64,000 nucleotides of DNA from Acidobacteriota bacterium (GTDB lineage Bacteria; Acidobacteriota; Blastocatellia; Chloracidobacteriales; JADJPF01), in contig JACQZQ010000053.1 in assembly GCA_016213785.1 (NCBI GenBank), forward strand, positions 62,001 to 126,000, written 5' to 3'. A program made the translations under genes and the position numbers. Each line of letters opens with the position of its first letter. The first letter of the stretch is position 1. This document shows, in pieces, positions 1-8,607 of the stretch. The notes below the pieces were generated by a model. It saw only the letters and a program-made list of their open reading frames with translations, did no database searches and was not told where the DNA came from.

Positions 1-1077
1 GATACAACTATAAAACTAGATAAACCTGAGCTAAGAATTGAAATAGACCGAAAACGTGCAGCAGATTTAAATGTTGATGTTCGTGATATTGCTAATGCAC
101 TTCGCGTTATGGTTGGAGGAGATACTAGAGTTTCTAAGTTCCGAGATAATTCTGTTAATTATGATTATGATGTAGAACTGCGTTTAATGGATGGGACAAG
201 AAATAACCCTAAACAAATTGCTCAACTCTATGTCCCTAACCGCAATGGTGAGCTTATTTTACTTGATAATTTTGTCACTATAAGCCAAGCAAAAAGCGCA
301 TCTAGAATTGATAGACTAGATAGACAAAGACAAGTAAGCCTTCGAGCTTCTACTGCTCCAGGCTATGCTCTAACCGATAGACTAGATGAACTACGTAAAG
401 CAGCAATAGAAATGAACCTACCCACAGGCTACACAACTAGCGTTTCTGGCCGTGGAAAAGAACTTGAACGTACTTTTACAGAATTTCTTTGGGCTTTTCT
501 ACTTTCAGTAATTTTTATGTATATGATTTTAGCCTCACAATTTGAAAGCCTAGTCCATCCATTAACTATCTTACTTTCTCTTCCTTTATCAGTACCATTT
601 GCACTTGTCTCCTTATGGTATACAGGAAATACACTTAATCTTTATTCAGCTTTAGGATTATTAGTACTTTTTGGAGTTGTAAAGAAAAACTCAATTTTAC
701 AAATTGACCATATGAACAATTTGCGTAGAGAAGGAATGGAGCGTCTAGAGGCAATTTTAGAGGCTAATAAAGACCGATTGCGGCCTATTTTAATGACTAC
801 ACTTGCTTTAGTATTTGGAATGCTCCCACTTGCTATAGGAACAGGCCCAGGTTCAGAAGAACGCCGCGCAGTTGCTACAATAGTTATTGGTGGTCAAACT
901 CTTTCTTTATTTTTAACTCTTTTAGTAACACCTGTAGCTTATTCTATTTTTGACGATATTGGACAATTAGTAAGTAAACTATTTGCTAAAGTCTTACTTA
1001 CTAATAATCAAGACACTACTCCTGTTGTAGCACCTCAAAGTACTATAAACATTAGTAAAGAGGCTACAGGAGATTAA
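1..1077 (+). CDS. RND efflux transporter, inner-membrane pump subunit (3' part)
   Basis: This is the C-terminal part of an AcrB/MexB-type (HAE-1) proton-driven multidrug pump; the reading frame is open from base 1, so the 5' part lies outside the window. The 358 visible residues begin in the porter domain (PELRIEIDRKRAADL) and continue into the last membrane block. The signature GRGKELERTF precedes a long hydrophobic segment (FLWAFLLSVIFMYMILASQF), and the conserved VKKNSILQIDH and RLRPILMTT motifs follow. A tail rich in Ser/Thr comes after the last helix. The family works as a trimer with a periplasmic adaptor and an outer-membrane channel, so a Gram-negative envelope is implied. The substrate cannot be told from this fragment. 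Confidence 0.93.
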   Translation, partial: DTTIKLDKPELRIEIDRKRAADLNVDVRDIANALRVMVGGDTRVSKFRDNSVNYDYDVELRLMDGTRNNPKQIAQLYVPNRNGELILLDNFVTISQAKSASRIDRLDRQRQVSLRASTAPGYALTDRLDELRKAAIEMNLPTGYTTSVSGRGKELERTFTEFLWAFLLSVIFMYMILASQFESLVHPLTILLSLPLSVPFALVSLWYTGNTLNLYSALGLLVLFGVVKKNSILQIDHMNNLRREGMERLEAILEANKDRLRPILMTTLALVFGMLPLAIGTGPGSEERRAVATIVIGGQTLSLFLTLLVTPVAYSIFDDIGQLVSKLFAKVLLTNNQDTTPVVAPQSTINISKEATGD

Positions 1078-1097
1078 ACAGTTATTAGGATCAAAAA

Positions 1098-1787
1098 TTA
1101 AATAGAGCTAGGATCAATACCTAAAGCACGTAATTTCTTAGCTAATTGCTCTGCTCGGTTTTCAGCTTGTTCTGCTCGATTTTCAGCTTGTTCTGCTCGG
1201 TTTTTTTGAGTAAGCCGTTCAACTTCAAGTTCGGCAAAGGAAAGAAACCGACTACCATCAGGATGAAAAATTTTAAGCTCTTGATTAGAAAACTCAAAAC
1301 GAATCCCAAGCAAAGGACTAACCCATCCATTCATAGGTAGAGTTTCTATAAGTTTTCCCTCTCTACGAGTCCAGCCACGTAAACCAACTTTATAGACAAA
1401 CTGTTCAGGATCATATAAATAATATTCTTGAACGTCAAAATAATCATAAAACCGTAATTTTTCTTCCATCTCAAGTCTTGAGTTTGTATAAGAAATGGTT
1501 TCAAAAACTACTTGTGGAGCAACATCATTTTCTTCCCATTGTTTATAGGAACGACGCTCGCCTTTAGGACGACCTAAAGCAACCATTACATCAGGAGCAA
1601 CTTTAGTAAATGGATTTCCTTCAACTGGATACCAAAATAAATCTCCTGCTACAAAATCATCTTTTAATTGTAAGTCTAACCCCTCTTTTATAGTCACTAT
1701 CCAGCGAAATTGCAATGTATTATCAGCCATAGGTTTTCCATCACTTTCTGGGTAAAAGACTTCTTTTTTAGCTCGCTCTTTTGACAT
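1098..1787 (-). CDS. Uma2 family (DUF820) PD-(D/E)XK nuclease-like protein
   Basis: The 229-residue protein belongs to the Uma2 family, a PD-(D/E)XK nuclease-fold family abundant in cyanobacteria and usually of unknown target. Visible family motifs are PDVMVALGRPKGERRSYKQW, APQVVFETIS and the EEKLRFYDYFDVQEYYLYDP block, giving the D...E...K arrangement. The C-terminus is a heptad coiled coil made of repeated AENRAEQ and ends in LRALGIDPSSI, a tail common in cyanobacterial members. I start at the ATG at 1787 because AGGAA lies 8 nt upstream; an upstream extension of 23 residues is possible but lacks a ribosome site. It converges on the RND gene. Whether it is catalytic is not known. Confidence 0.85.
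   Translation of the reverse strand: MSKERAKKEVFYPESDGKPMADNTLQFRWIVTIKEGLDLQLKDDFVAGDLFWYPVEGNPFTKVAPDVMVALGRPKGERRSYKQWEENDVAPQVVFETISYTNSRLEMEEKLRFYDYFDVQEYYLYDPEQFVYKVGLRGWTRREGKLIETLPMNGWVSPLLGIRFEFSNQELKIFHPDGSRFLSFAELEVERLTQKNRAEQAENRAEQAENRAEQLAKKLRALGIDPSSI
1150..1203. repeat. 21-bp tandem repeat encoding coiled-coil heptads
   Basis: The unit TCTGCTCGGTTTTCAGCTTG plus T occurs at 1150-1170 and 1171-1191, with a partial third copy from 1192. It lies inside the Uma2 gene and encodes its AENRAEQ heptads. The copies are nearly identical, so it is probably recent and able to change copy number by slippage. Confidence 0.8.
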
Positions 1788-1893
1788 AGATTTATTTCCT
1801 ATTTTTAGAAAAATAAAATTTGGTTTTATTTTACTTTTCTTTGGGCTACAATGCAAATATTAAAATTCATTACCTTTATCATACTTAAGGAAA

Positions 1894-2973
1894 TTAAATT
1901 AATTTCCATTGGATAGGTTTAGTTTTAACTAAAACCTCTTCTATCATTTTTATTGCATTTATTGCATCCTCATGGTTTGGTTCAAGTTCTAAAACTATTT
2001 TCATTTCTCCTTGAGCCTCTTCTAACCTACCAAGTAAAGCTAGCGCTCGACCTCTTAAGTAATGTGCCCGTACAGATTTTGGATTATTCTTAAGTACAGT
2101 CTCAGCAATATTTAATGACTTCTCTCCATCTTCTAACTCTGCATAAACATAAGATTTTTCTTCTAGTAAAAGATTAGTTTGCTCAGTAGTTAAAGAGAGT
2201 TTTAACACTCTATCAATAGTCTCTAAGCTTTTTTCCCATTTTTCCAAATCTTGTAGCAAGTTTATATAATCTGTATAAGAATTTAGCTCATTTGGGTCTT
2301 CTTCAATTGAAGCTAAAAATAGCTTTTCTGCTTCGCCATAATTTTCCAAAGCTATATGACAATTTGCTTTACATGAAAGGGCTACTGCCTTTTTCTTAGC
2401 ATGAGATAAAGATAAATACTTATCATAATATTCTATAGCCTCTTGGTAGCGGCCTAACTCTTCTAAAACATTGCCACAAGAAAGAAAAAGGACTTCTGGA
2501 GCACCTGCTGTCAAAGCATCTTTTAGTAAAACTAAGGCTTGTTCTTTTAGTTTTAAGAAACTTAAGGCTGAAAACTTAAAGTTCCAAGCCGCTGTAATAG
2601 TTAAGTCTTCTCTTAAAATATAGTTAGCAATTAAAAATGCTCGTCTAACTAAGCCTTTATTAAAAATGTTATAAAGGTCTTTTATAGCTTCATCTTTGGA
2701 AGAGTAAGCATTAAAAAATTCATCTTCTTCTGTTTTTGTCTCTCCGCAACCTTGACAAATATTATCTTGAAAAACTTCTCCACAATTAAGACAGGAATCT
2801 TTTTTAGGGACATTAAGCCCTAAAAAACACATATCCAAAGAGCGTTTATTACAGTTTGGACATTTCCAACTAACTCCAATATTGCTAAAAGCTGCTTCAC
2901 TAGGTAGTAAACCTATTTGTTCAAAAACACATTCAATATTACAATCTTCACAAACTAACGGGTTAAATGACAT
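1894..2973 (-). CDS. Zinc-ribbon and TPR repeat protein
   Basis: The 359-residue protein has a cysteine-rich N-terminus with paired CxxC motifs (CEDC, CPNC, CLNC, CQGC; residues about 9-77), which should form two zinc ribbons. From about residue 90 to the end it is made of helical TPR repeats, for example AIEYYDKYLSLS, AEKLFLASIEEDP and VRAHYLRGRALALLGRLEEA. There is no signal peptide or membrane segment, so it is probably cytoplasmic. TPR proteins act as protein-binding scaffolds; no enzymatic motif is visible. It is divergent from the next gene, with 88 nt between them. A specific function is not recognisable. Confidence 0.8.
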   Translation of the reverse strand: MSFNPLVCEDCNIECVFEQIGLLPSEAAFSNIGVSWKCPNCNKRSLDMCFLGLNVPKKDSCLNCGEVFQDNICQGCGETKTEEDEFFNAYSSKDEAIKDLYNIFNKGLVRRAFLIANYILREDLTITAAWNFKFSALSFLKLKEQALVLLKDALTAGAPEVLFLSCGNVLEELGRYQEAIEYYDKYLSLSHAKKKAVALSCKANCHIALENYGEAEKLFLASIEEDPNELNSYTDYINLLQDLEKWEKSLETIDRVLKLSLTTEQTNLLLEEKSYVYAELEDGEKSLNIAETVLKNNPKSVRAHYLRGRALALLGRLEEAQGEMKIVLELEPNHEDAINAIKMIEEVLVKTKPIQWKLI

Positions 2974-3061
2974 TATTCTTTACCTAAAATTATAGTTTTG
3001 CCTTATCCTAAAGGTTATCTCTTAAAAAATCTACTCTGACTAGAAACATTAACTATTTTGC

Positions 3062-3496
3062 ATGCTTAAACTTAAAGTAAAAAAAGAACTTCTTCCTACT
3101 CGTTGCGAAATCTGTCACAAAGAGGATTGTTACAACCCTGACTTTAATTTTTGTACTAGATGCAACCAATCTTTAACATCAATTGCCTATGATGTAATTG
3201 AAAATATGCCATCTAAAGAAGTACTTTATGACTGGCAAATAATCACTCTTAAGGATATGCAAATTATTTGGTTAAAAATATCACTAAATTTCTTTGCCTT
3301 TTTAACTCTAATTTGCTTAACCCCTCTTTTTGGTGAGTTTATCCTTTCAATACCTCCAAACATGTTTGGAATATTTGCACTAGGAGCATCAGAAGCAATA
3401 CTTATTTTTACTATCTTAATTGCTTTATTTAGTGGAAATAAGTTACCAGAAATAGTTGAAAACACTATTAGTTTTATTAAATCTATATTTCTATAA
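3062..3496 (+). CDS. Small zinc-finger-like membrane protein
   Basis: The 144-residue protein begins with a cysteine cluster (CEICHKEDC, then CTRC; residues about 16-38) consistent with a treble-clef or zinc-ribbon site. Two hydrophobic segments follow (about residues 72-92 and 100-122), so it is predicted to sit in the membrane with the zinc domain on one face. No Shine-Dalgarno sequence is obvious before the ATG. The M20 peptidase gene begins 17 nt after its stop, suggesting co-transcription. I do not recognise the family. Confidence 0.6.
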   Translation: MLKLKVKKELLPTRCEICHKEDCYNPDFNFCTRCNQSLTSIAYDVIENMPSKEVLYDWQIITLKDMQIIWLKISLNFFAFLTLICLTPLFGEFILSIPPNMFGIFALGASEAILIFTILIALFSGNKLPEIVENTISFIKSIFL

Positions 3497-3512
3497 AAAG
3501 TGATGAAAACCT

Positions 3513-4847
3513 ATGAAAAAATTACTAGTTTTATTAGCACTTCTCGTATTTTTTTCTAATTCAGCTAATGCTCAACAAGCTTTAGATAAAATGATTGAGC
3601 AAGATCTACCATCTTTAGTTAACACTTATCAAAAACTACATGCAAATCCAGAGCTATCTCATAAAGAAGAAAAAACCTCTACTTTTATTGCTGAAGAATT
3701 AAGAAAACTTGGCTATGAAGTAACAGAGCGTGTAGGAAAATATGAACGGACAGAATTAACTGGTTATGGCATAGTAGCTTTGCTTAAAAATGGTTCTGGC
3801 CCTACAGTTTTAATTAGAGCCGATATGGACGCGCTCCCTATAGAAGAAAAAACTGGGCTACCTTTTGCGAGCAAAGTCAAAGCAAAGAATGATTTAGGTG
3901 AAGAAGTTTTTGTAATGCATGGCTGTGGTCATGATATTCATATGACCTCATTCTTAGGCACGGCTAAAATGCTTGTAACACTTAAAAATCAATGGCGCGG
4001 GACATTAATGCTCGTAGGCCAGCCCGCCGAAGAACGTGGTACTGGCGCAAAAGCAATGCTTAATGATGGTCTATATAGTCGTTTTCCTAAACCCAATTAT
4101 GTTTTAGCCCTACACGACAGTGCAAACCTTGAAGCAGGAAAAGTTGGCTATACTGAAGGTTACTCTCTAGCTAATGTAAATAGTGTAAATATTACAGTTC
4201 GCGGACTTGGCGGACATGGTGCTTACCCACATACAACTAAAGACCCTGTAGTTTTAGCAGCACAAATTATCCTAGGCTTACAAACTATTGTAAGTAGAGA
4301 AAATTCCCCTCTAGATCCTGCTGTAGTAACAGTTGGCTCAATTAATGGAGGTACTAAACATAATATCATCCCTGATGAAGTAAAATTGCAATTAACTGTT
4401 AGAACATATAAAGAAGAAGTTCGTCAAAGAGTCTTAAGTAGTATTGAGAGAATAACTAAGGGTATTGCCCTAGCAGCAGGTGTCCCTGAAAATCGTTTGC
4501 CAATTGTTGAAGTAGTAGAAACAGAATTTACTCCTGCAACCTTTAATAATCCAGAGTTAAGCCGACGAATTAGTAGTGCTTTTGAAAAAGCTTTAGGAAA
4601 AGAAAATGTAGTAAAACTTGATCCTGTAATGGGAGGCGAAGATTTTGGTCGTTTTAACTTAAATGACCAAATCCCAGGTTTTATTTTTTGGTTAGGAGCA
4701 GTTGAGCCAAGTAAAGTAGCTAAAAGTCGTGCAGAAGCAACACCTCTTCCTTCGCTTCATTCTAGCCAATTTGCACCAATGGCTGAACCAACTATATTTA
4801 CTGGAGTTAAGGCTATGACTTTAGCCGCTCTAGAATTACTAAAATAA
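3513..4847 (+). CDS. Secreted M20 family amidohydrolase (IAA-amino acid hydrolase-like)
   Basis: The 444-residue protein is a metal-dependent amidohydrolase/carboxypeptidase of peptidase family M20 (M20D-like). Its N-terminus is a signal peptide (LLVLLALLVFFSNSANA), so it should act outside the cytoplasm. Metal-site motifs are clear: ADMDALPIEEKTGLPFAS, HGCGHD (H136, C138, H140), PAEERG (E173, E174) and MGGEDFG near the C-terminus. The dimerisation/lid domain contains GLGGHGAYPHTTKDPV. Relatives remove acyl groups from N-acyl amino acids or cleave amino-acid conjugates; the substrate here is not determined. Length and motif order are normal for the family. Confidence 0.93.
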   Translation: MKKLLVLLALLVFFSNSANAQQALDKMIEQDLPSLVNTYQKLHANPELSHKEEKTSTFIAEELRKLGYEVTERVGKYERTELTGYGIVALLKNGSGPTVLIRADMDALPIEEKTGLPFASKVKAKNDLGEEVFVMHGCGHDIHMTSFLGTAKMLVTLKNQWRGTLMLVGQPAEERGTGAKAMLNDGLYSRFPKPNYVLALHDSANLEAGKVGYTEGYSLANVNSVNITVRGLGGHGAYPHTTKDPVVLAAQIILGLQTIVSRENSPLDPAVVTVGSINGGTKHNIIPDEVKLQLTVRTYKEEVRQRVLSSIERITKGIALAAGVPENRLPIVEVVETEFTPATFNNPELSRRISSAFEKALGKENVVKLDPVMGGEDFGRFNLNDQIPGFIFWLGAVEPSKVAKSRAEATPLPSLHSSQFAPMAEPTIFTGVKAMTLAALELLK

Positions 4848-4850
4848 ATT

Positions 4851-4887
4851 TTTTGATAGCGAATATTACCAGTATTCGCTATCAAAA
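4851..4887. terminator. Strong hairpin between convergent genes, overlapping the Nudix 3' end
   Basis: A perfect 15-bp inverted repeat (TTTTGATAGCGAATA at 4851-4865, its complement at 4873-4887) with a 7-nt loop lies between the M20 and Nudix genes. The right arm and part of the loop encode the last residues and stop codon of the Nudix protein. There is no clean U-tract after the stem in either direction, so Rho-independent termination is likely but not certain. Confidence 0.6.
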
Positions 4888-5348
4888 GCTTGTCGCTTAT
4901 ATTCTTCTATTCTTCGCATTGTTCCAGGAGTAATATTACCAGGCAAATTATTTAGAGGAAAAAAATTTACCTCAGCAATTTCTAGTTTATATAGCTCAGT
5001 ATTTAGAGTTGGAGTATCTTCTTTTTCAAAATCATCTACACAAAAAAGCGCAATATGATCATTACGATTCATATTAATATTTGAATAAATAGCACTCAAC
5101 TTAGCTTTTTTTACCCTAAGTCCACATTCTTCAGAAACTTCCCGGCACATAGCTGTATAGATAGTCTCACCTCTATCAACTTTGCCTCCAGGTAAATACC
5201 AGCCTTGGGTATAAGTATGCTTTACCAGCATAACTTGTTCTTGCTCAATAATTAATGCCCTCACCCCTAAAATAGTAGGTTCAAAAACTTTCCAATAAAC
5301 TTGTCTGGTTCGATGAAAAGTTTGGAGTATTTTAGTAGCTATACCCAT
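4866..5348 (-). CDS. Nudix hydrolase
   Basis: The 160-residue protein carries a complete Nudix box, G-x5-E-x7-RE-V-S-EE-C-G-L (GKVDRGETIYTAMCREVSEE at about residues 54-73), preceded by the family strand MLVKHTYTQGWYLPGG. Nudix enzymes hydrolyse nucleoside diphosphates linked to another group, with the box glutamates binding Mg2+. The substrate cannot be deduced from sequence. The length fits a single-domain enzyme. It is convergent with the M20 gene, and its last codons form one arm of the hairpin at 4851-4887. The kinase-TPR gene lies just upstream in the same direction, 21 nt away, so the two may be co-transcribed. Confidence 0.9.
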   Translation of the reverse strand: MGIATKILQTFHRTRQVYWKVFEPTILGVRALIIEQEQVMLVKHTYTQGWYLPGGKVDRGETIYTAMCREVSEECGLRVKKAKLSAIYSNINMNRNDHIALFCVDDFEKEDTPTLNTELYKLEIAEVNFFPLNNLPGNITPGTMRRIEEYKRQAFDSEYW

Positions 5349-5369
5349 AAAATAAACTCCAACATAGTT

Positions 5370-7112
5370 TTAAGATTCTACTTCTATTTCTATTTCTTTT
5401 AGAAGTGCAACTAAAAAACCGCTAGATAACCTACAAATATCTTCAGGGCTTTTTAATTTATTAGCCATTTCTTGATCTGAAGCAGCTTTAGCTTGATAAA
5501 CTAGACTACGAACAAAATAAGCATTTGCCGATTGTGGAGCAATAGATAAAGCTTTATTACAATCAATAATAGCTATATCTAACTTATCCAACATCTTATA
5601 AGAAAAAGCACGTAAGACATATGAATCTACAATATTAATAGAATTAAGTTCAATGGCCTCACTAAGATCCATTATAGCAAGCTCATAATCACCTTTATGA
5701 CAATAAGCATTGCCCCGACCAAAATAAGCCTGGTCATGGTCTGGATCAACTTTAATTACTTGGCTAAAGTCCGAAATAGCTTTATCTAGCTGATTTTTGC
5801 TTAAATAGGTCATTCCTCGCTTTAGATAAGAATTTATATTATTTGTAGTAGTATTTATAGCCTGTGAATAATCCTCTATTGCAAGCTCATAGTTTCCTTT
5901 GAAAAAGTAAACATTTCCTCGGCTATAGTAAGCCTCTGAATAATCAGGGTTAATCTCAATAGCTCTATTAAAGCTATAAATAGCCTCATCTAGTTTAATC
6001 ATAGCCTGATAAGCAACTCCACAATGATAATATGCTTTAGTATTATTAAAATCATAGTTTATTGCTTCTTCAAAACAATTTACTGCAAAAGCATATTCAT
6101 TATGTTCTAGATGAAAGAGTCCTTGATTTATACAATTTAACGCTAAGTCTTTTACATCAAATTTAATACTCTCAGTTCGTTCTTTTATTATCCCAGATTG
6201 TCTTAGAGCAAAATCAAATTCTTCAGCTAGTTCTAAAATAGATTGTTGTCGTTTATCTGGATTTTTTTCTAATGCCTTAAAGAGCACTTCCTCAACATCT
6301 TTAGGCACATCATTTCGGTATTTACTAAGAGGTCGAGGGTATTTAAACATTTGTCTTTTTACTATTTCTATTGGATCAAATATAGAAGTTGGAAAAGGAA
6401 CATTACCTGCAAGCATTTCATAAATAGTAACACCTAGGCTGTATATATCAGAACGTGCATCTAATGTTTTACCTTCACATTGTTCTGGTGACATATATTC
6501 AGGAGTTCCTATTATATGATGTGAGGCGGTAAAGCCACTGTTTTGATCACTAGAGATACCAAAGTCAAGAATCTTAATAGATATGTTATTTTTAATATTA
6601 TCTAAAAGAAAAATATTTTCTGATTTTATATCGCGATGAATTATTCCTTTTTGGTGTGCTTCTTCCATTCCTGCGCTTATTTGTTCAACTATTGAGCCAA
6701 CTTTTTTAAGATCAAGGTAGCCTTTTTCCTGAATCTCTTTTTTTAAGGTTCTTCCTGTAAGTAGTTCCATTGTTAAATAAACAAGTTCACCATCATGAAT
6801 TGGCCCAAAATCAAGGACTTTTACAACATTTGGATGGTTTATTTTCTTAATTTTTAGTGCTTCTAAAAGAAGCCTCTCTACTGCATTAATTTCGCTCTCC
6901 ACCATATCTGGATGAATAATTTTTATAGCGCAAACAGTATTATTTAAAACATTTTTGGCTCGAAACACCATTGCCATACCGCCTTCGCCTAGCATCTCTT
7001 CAATAGAATATGTTCCTTTTAATACAGCGCCAAGTATAACCAATTCACCATCATCAGGACAAAAGAGCACATAATCATTGAATATTCCGTTGCACTTAAT
7101 ACATTTTCTCAT
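5370..7112 (-). CDS. Ser/Thr protein kinase with N-terminal zinc-ribbon half and C-terminal TPRs
   Basis: The 580-residue kinase begins with CIKC...C (C4, C7, C18), a zinc-ribbon-like start. The Hanks-type kinase domain spans about residues 34-300: glycine loop GEGGMAMV, lysine K64, catalytic HRDIKSEN (H159-R160-D161), DFG at 183-185, then the SPEQ and SDIYSLGVTIYEML motifs. From about residue 330 to 560 there are at least six TPRs (AYYHCGVAYQAMIKLDEAIY and similar). No transmembrane segment is visible, so it is probably cytoplasmic and recruited to partners through the TPRs. All catalytic residues are present, so it should be active. The target is unknown. Confidence 0.93.
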   Translation of the reverse strand: MRKCIKCNGIFNDYVLFCPDDGELVILGAVLKGTYSIEEMLGEGGMAMVFRAKNVLNNTVCAIKIIHPDMVESEINAVERLLLEALKIKKINHPNVVKVLDFGPIHDGELVYLTMELLTGRTLKKEIQEKGYLDLKKVGSIVEQISAGMEEAHQKGIIHRDIKSENIFLLDNIKNNISIKILDFGISSDQNSGFTASHHIIGTPEYMSPEQCEGKTLDARSDIYSLGVTIYEMLAGNVPFPTSIFDPIEIVKRQMFKYPRPLSKYRNDVPKDVEEVLFKALEKNPDKRQQSILELAEEFDFALRQSGIIKERTESIKFDVKDLALNCINQGLFHLEHNEYAFAVNCFEEAINYDFNNTKAYYHCGVAYQAMIKLDEAIYSFNRAIEINPDYSEAYYSRGNVYFFKGNYELAIEDYSQAINTTTNNINSYLKRGMTYLSKNQLDKAISDFSQVIKVDPDHDQAYFGRGNAYCHKGDYELAIMDLSEAIELNSINIVDSYVLRAFSYKMLDKLDIAIIDCNKALSIAPQSANAYFVRSLVYQAKAASDQEMANKLKSPEDICRLSSGFLVALLKEIEIEVES

Positions 7113-7449
7113 TATTAATTTCCTAATACCAAAAATTCTATGATTTTGCTAACTTTTTATTAGACTCTTAATTTTTTATAAACTCTTAATTTGCCTGTTA
7201 TTTTAGACTAACTGCACTGTAGCTTAAATAAACTAAGCGTTTAAGACCAGGGATAAACCCCAAGTCTATTCTCATTAGTCTTTATATAGCTCTAAGGGAA
7301 AAGATTAAGACCTTATTTTACCTAAGTTACAATGTACTAATTAAAATCAATAAAGATATATAATCTTATATCTACTTACACTCTAGTGTTTTCTTAAACT
7401 TATAATAAAGTAACACCCCCTATAAACGTTTATTCTCGAGAGGTTAAAA
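7113..7449. other. Divergent kinase promoter region (337 bp)
   Basis: This AT-rich spacer separates two divergent kinase genes and should hold promoters for both. A direct repeat ACTCTTAATTT occurs twice near 7165-7195. I see no open frame, no RNA gene and no convincing operator. Confidence 0.5.
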
Positions 7450-8580
7450 ATGAATTTTGAACAAATAAACCAAGCTAGAATTTTATTTGAACAAGTTATG
7501 AATTTAACCCTCTCACATGCAAAATCCTACCTTGATGAAAACTGTTTTGATATAGAGGTACGCGCAGAAGTAGAGTTTTTGCTTATTAAGTATAAAACTG
7601 CTGAACACCCTAAGCCAAATAATGAAACCAAAGAAACCACCACTATAGCAGACACTCTTAATCCCGATGCTTCTCTTCTTGAGCCTAATTTAGGTGCAGG
7701 TGATCAGTACTTTACTAGTCTAATAGGTAAGACTTTTAATAATACTTATTTTATTGAAAGACAAATTGGGCAAGGTGGTATGGGGCTTGTTTTCGCAGCT
7801 AAACATTTATTATTAGGAACTGATGTAGCGATTAAAGTCCTTTCTCCAACACTTAAAAAAAATATAACTGATGTTAAGCGTTTTCAACGTGAAGCAAGAG
7901 TCGGGTGGTCACTTTCACATCCTAATATAGTTAAAATTTTTGAACTTAGTCAAACTCAAGATAATATTTTATTTATTGTTATGGAATTTGTTAAAGGCGA
8001 TAATCTAAAAAACTATATTCAGCGTTCTGCGCCTCTTTCCCCTCATAGATGCTATGAACTCTTGAAACCCTTATGTAAAGCTTTAAGTTTTGCTCATAAA
8101 AATAATGTTCTCCACCGTGACTTAAAGCCTGCAAATATCCTTATTAGCGAAGAAAACCAAACAGAAATAATCAAACTAGCTGATTTTGGTATTGCTAAAC
8201 TACTTAAATCTGGTGATGATATAACTCAAGGGACTATTTTAACTACTGAAGGAACTGTAATAGGCTCTCTAGATTATATGTCTCCTGAACAATTTATGGA
8301 TTATAAACTTGGAACTACTTCAGATATTTATAGTCTTGGCGTAATTTTACATGAAATGCTTACTAAAAAATTACCTATCTATGGTTCTAGCCCTCAAGAC
8401 TTACTAAAACTTAAAACTACTTATCACAAAAGACCTCTTCCATCAAAACAATTTACTTTTTTATCACCAGTTTTTGATGATTTACTTAGAAAAGCACTTT
8501 CTCCTATTCCACAAGACCGTTATCAAAAGTCTGAAGATTTGCTTAATGCTTTTGAAGAGTGTTTAAATCATCAAATTTAA
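7450..8580 (+). CDS. Soluble Ser/Thr protein kinase
   Basis: The 376-residue protein starts with a short helical region (FEQVMNLTLSHAKSYLDENC) of the type found before many Acidobacteriota kinase domains, followed by a low-complexity linker. The kinase domain covers about residues 95-370: IGQGGMGLVF, K129, HRDLKPANIL (D224), DFGIAK at 245-250, GSLDYMSPEQ and SDIYSLGVILHEML. It stops at the end of the kinase fold, with no sensor or membrane segment. The start ATG follows GAGAGG, a good ribosome site. It shares its layout with the kinase at 57174-58157 and is likely a paralogue. Catalytic residues are complete. Confidence 0.93.
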   Translation: MNFEQINQARILFEQVMNLTLSHAKSYLDENCFDIEVRAEVEFLLIKYKTAEHPKPNNETKETTTIADTLNPDASLLEPNLGAGDQYFTSLIGKTFNNTYFIERQIGQGGMGLVFAAKHLLLGTDVAIKVLSPTLKKNITDVKRFQREARVGWSLSHPNIVKIFELSQTQDNILFIVMEFVKGDNLKNYIQRSAPLSPHRCYELLKPLCKALSFAHKNNVLHRDLKPANILISEENQTEIIKLADFGIAKLLKSGDDITQGTILTTEGTVIGSLDYMSPEQFMDYKLGTTSDIYSLGVILHEMLTKKLPIYGSSPQDLLKLKTTYHKRPLPSKQFTFLSPVFDDLLRKALSPIPQDRYQKSEDLLNAFEECLNHQI

Positions 8581-8607
8581 TTAACTTAGCTCTAATAATA
8601 AGAAAAT

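Noticed and set aside
1098-1787. Uma2 gene as part of a mobile element or restriction system
   Set aside because: No terminal repeats, methyltransferase or transposase lies beside it; the family is usually found alone.
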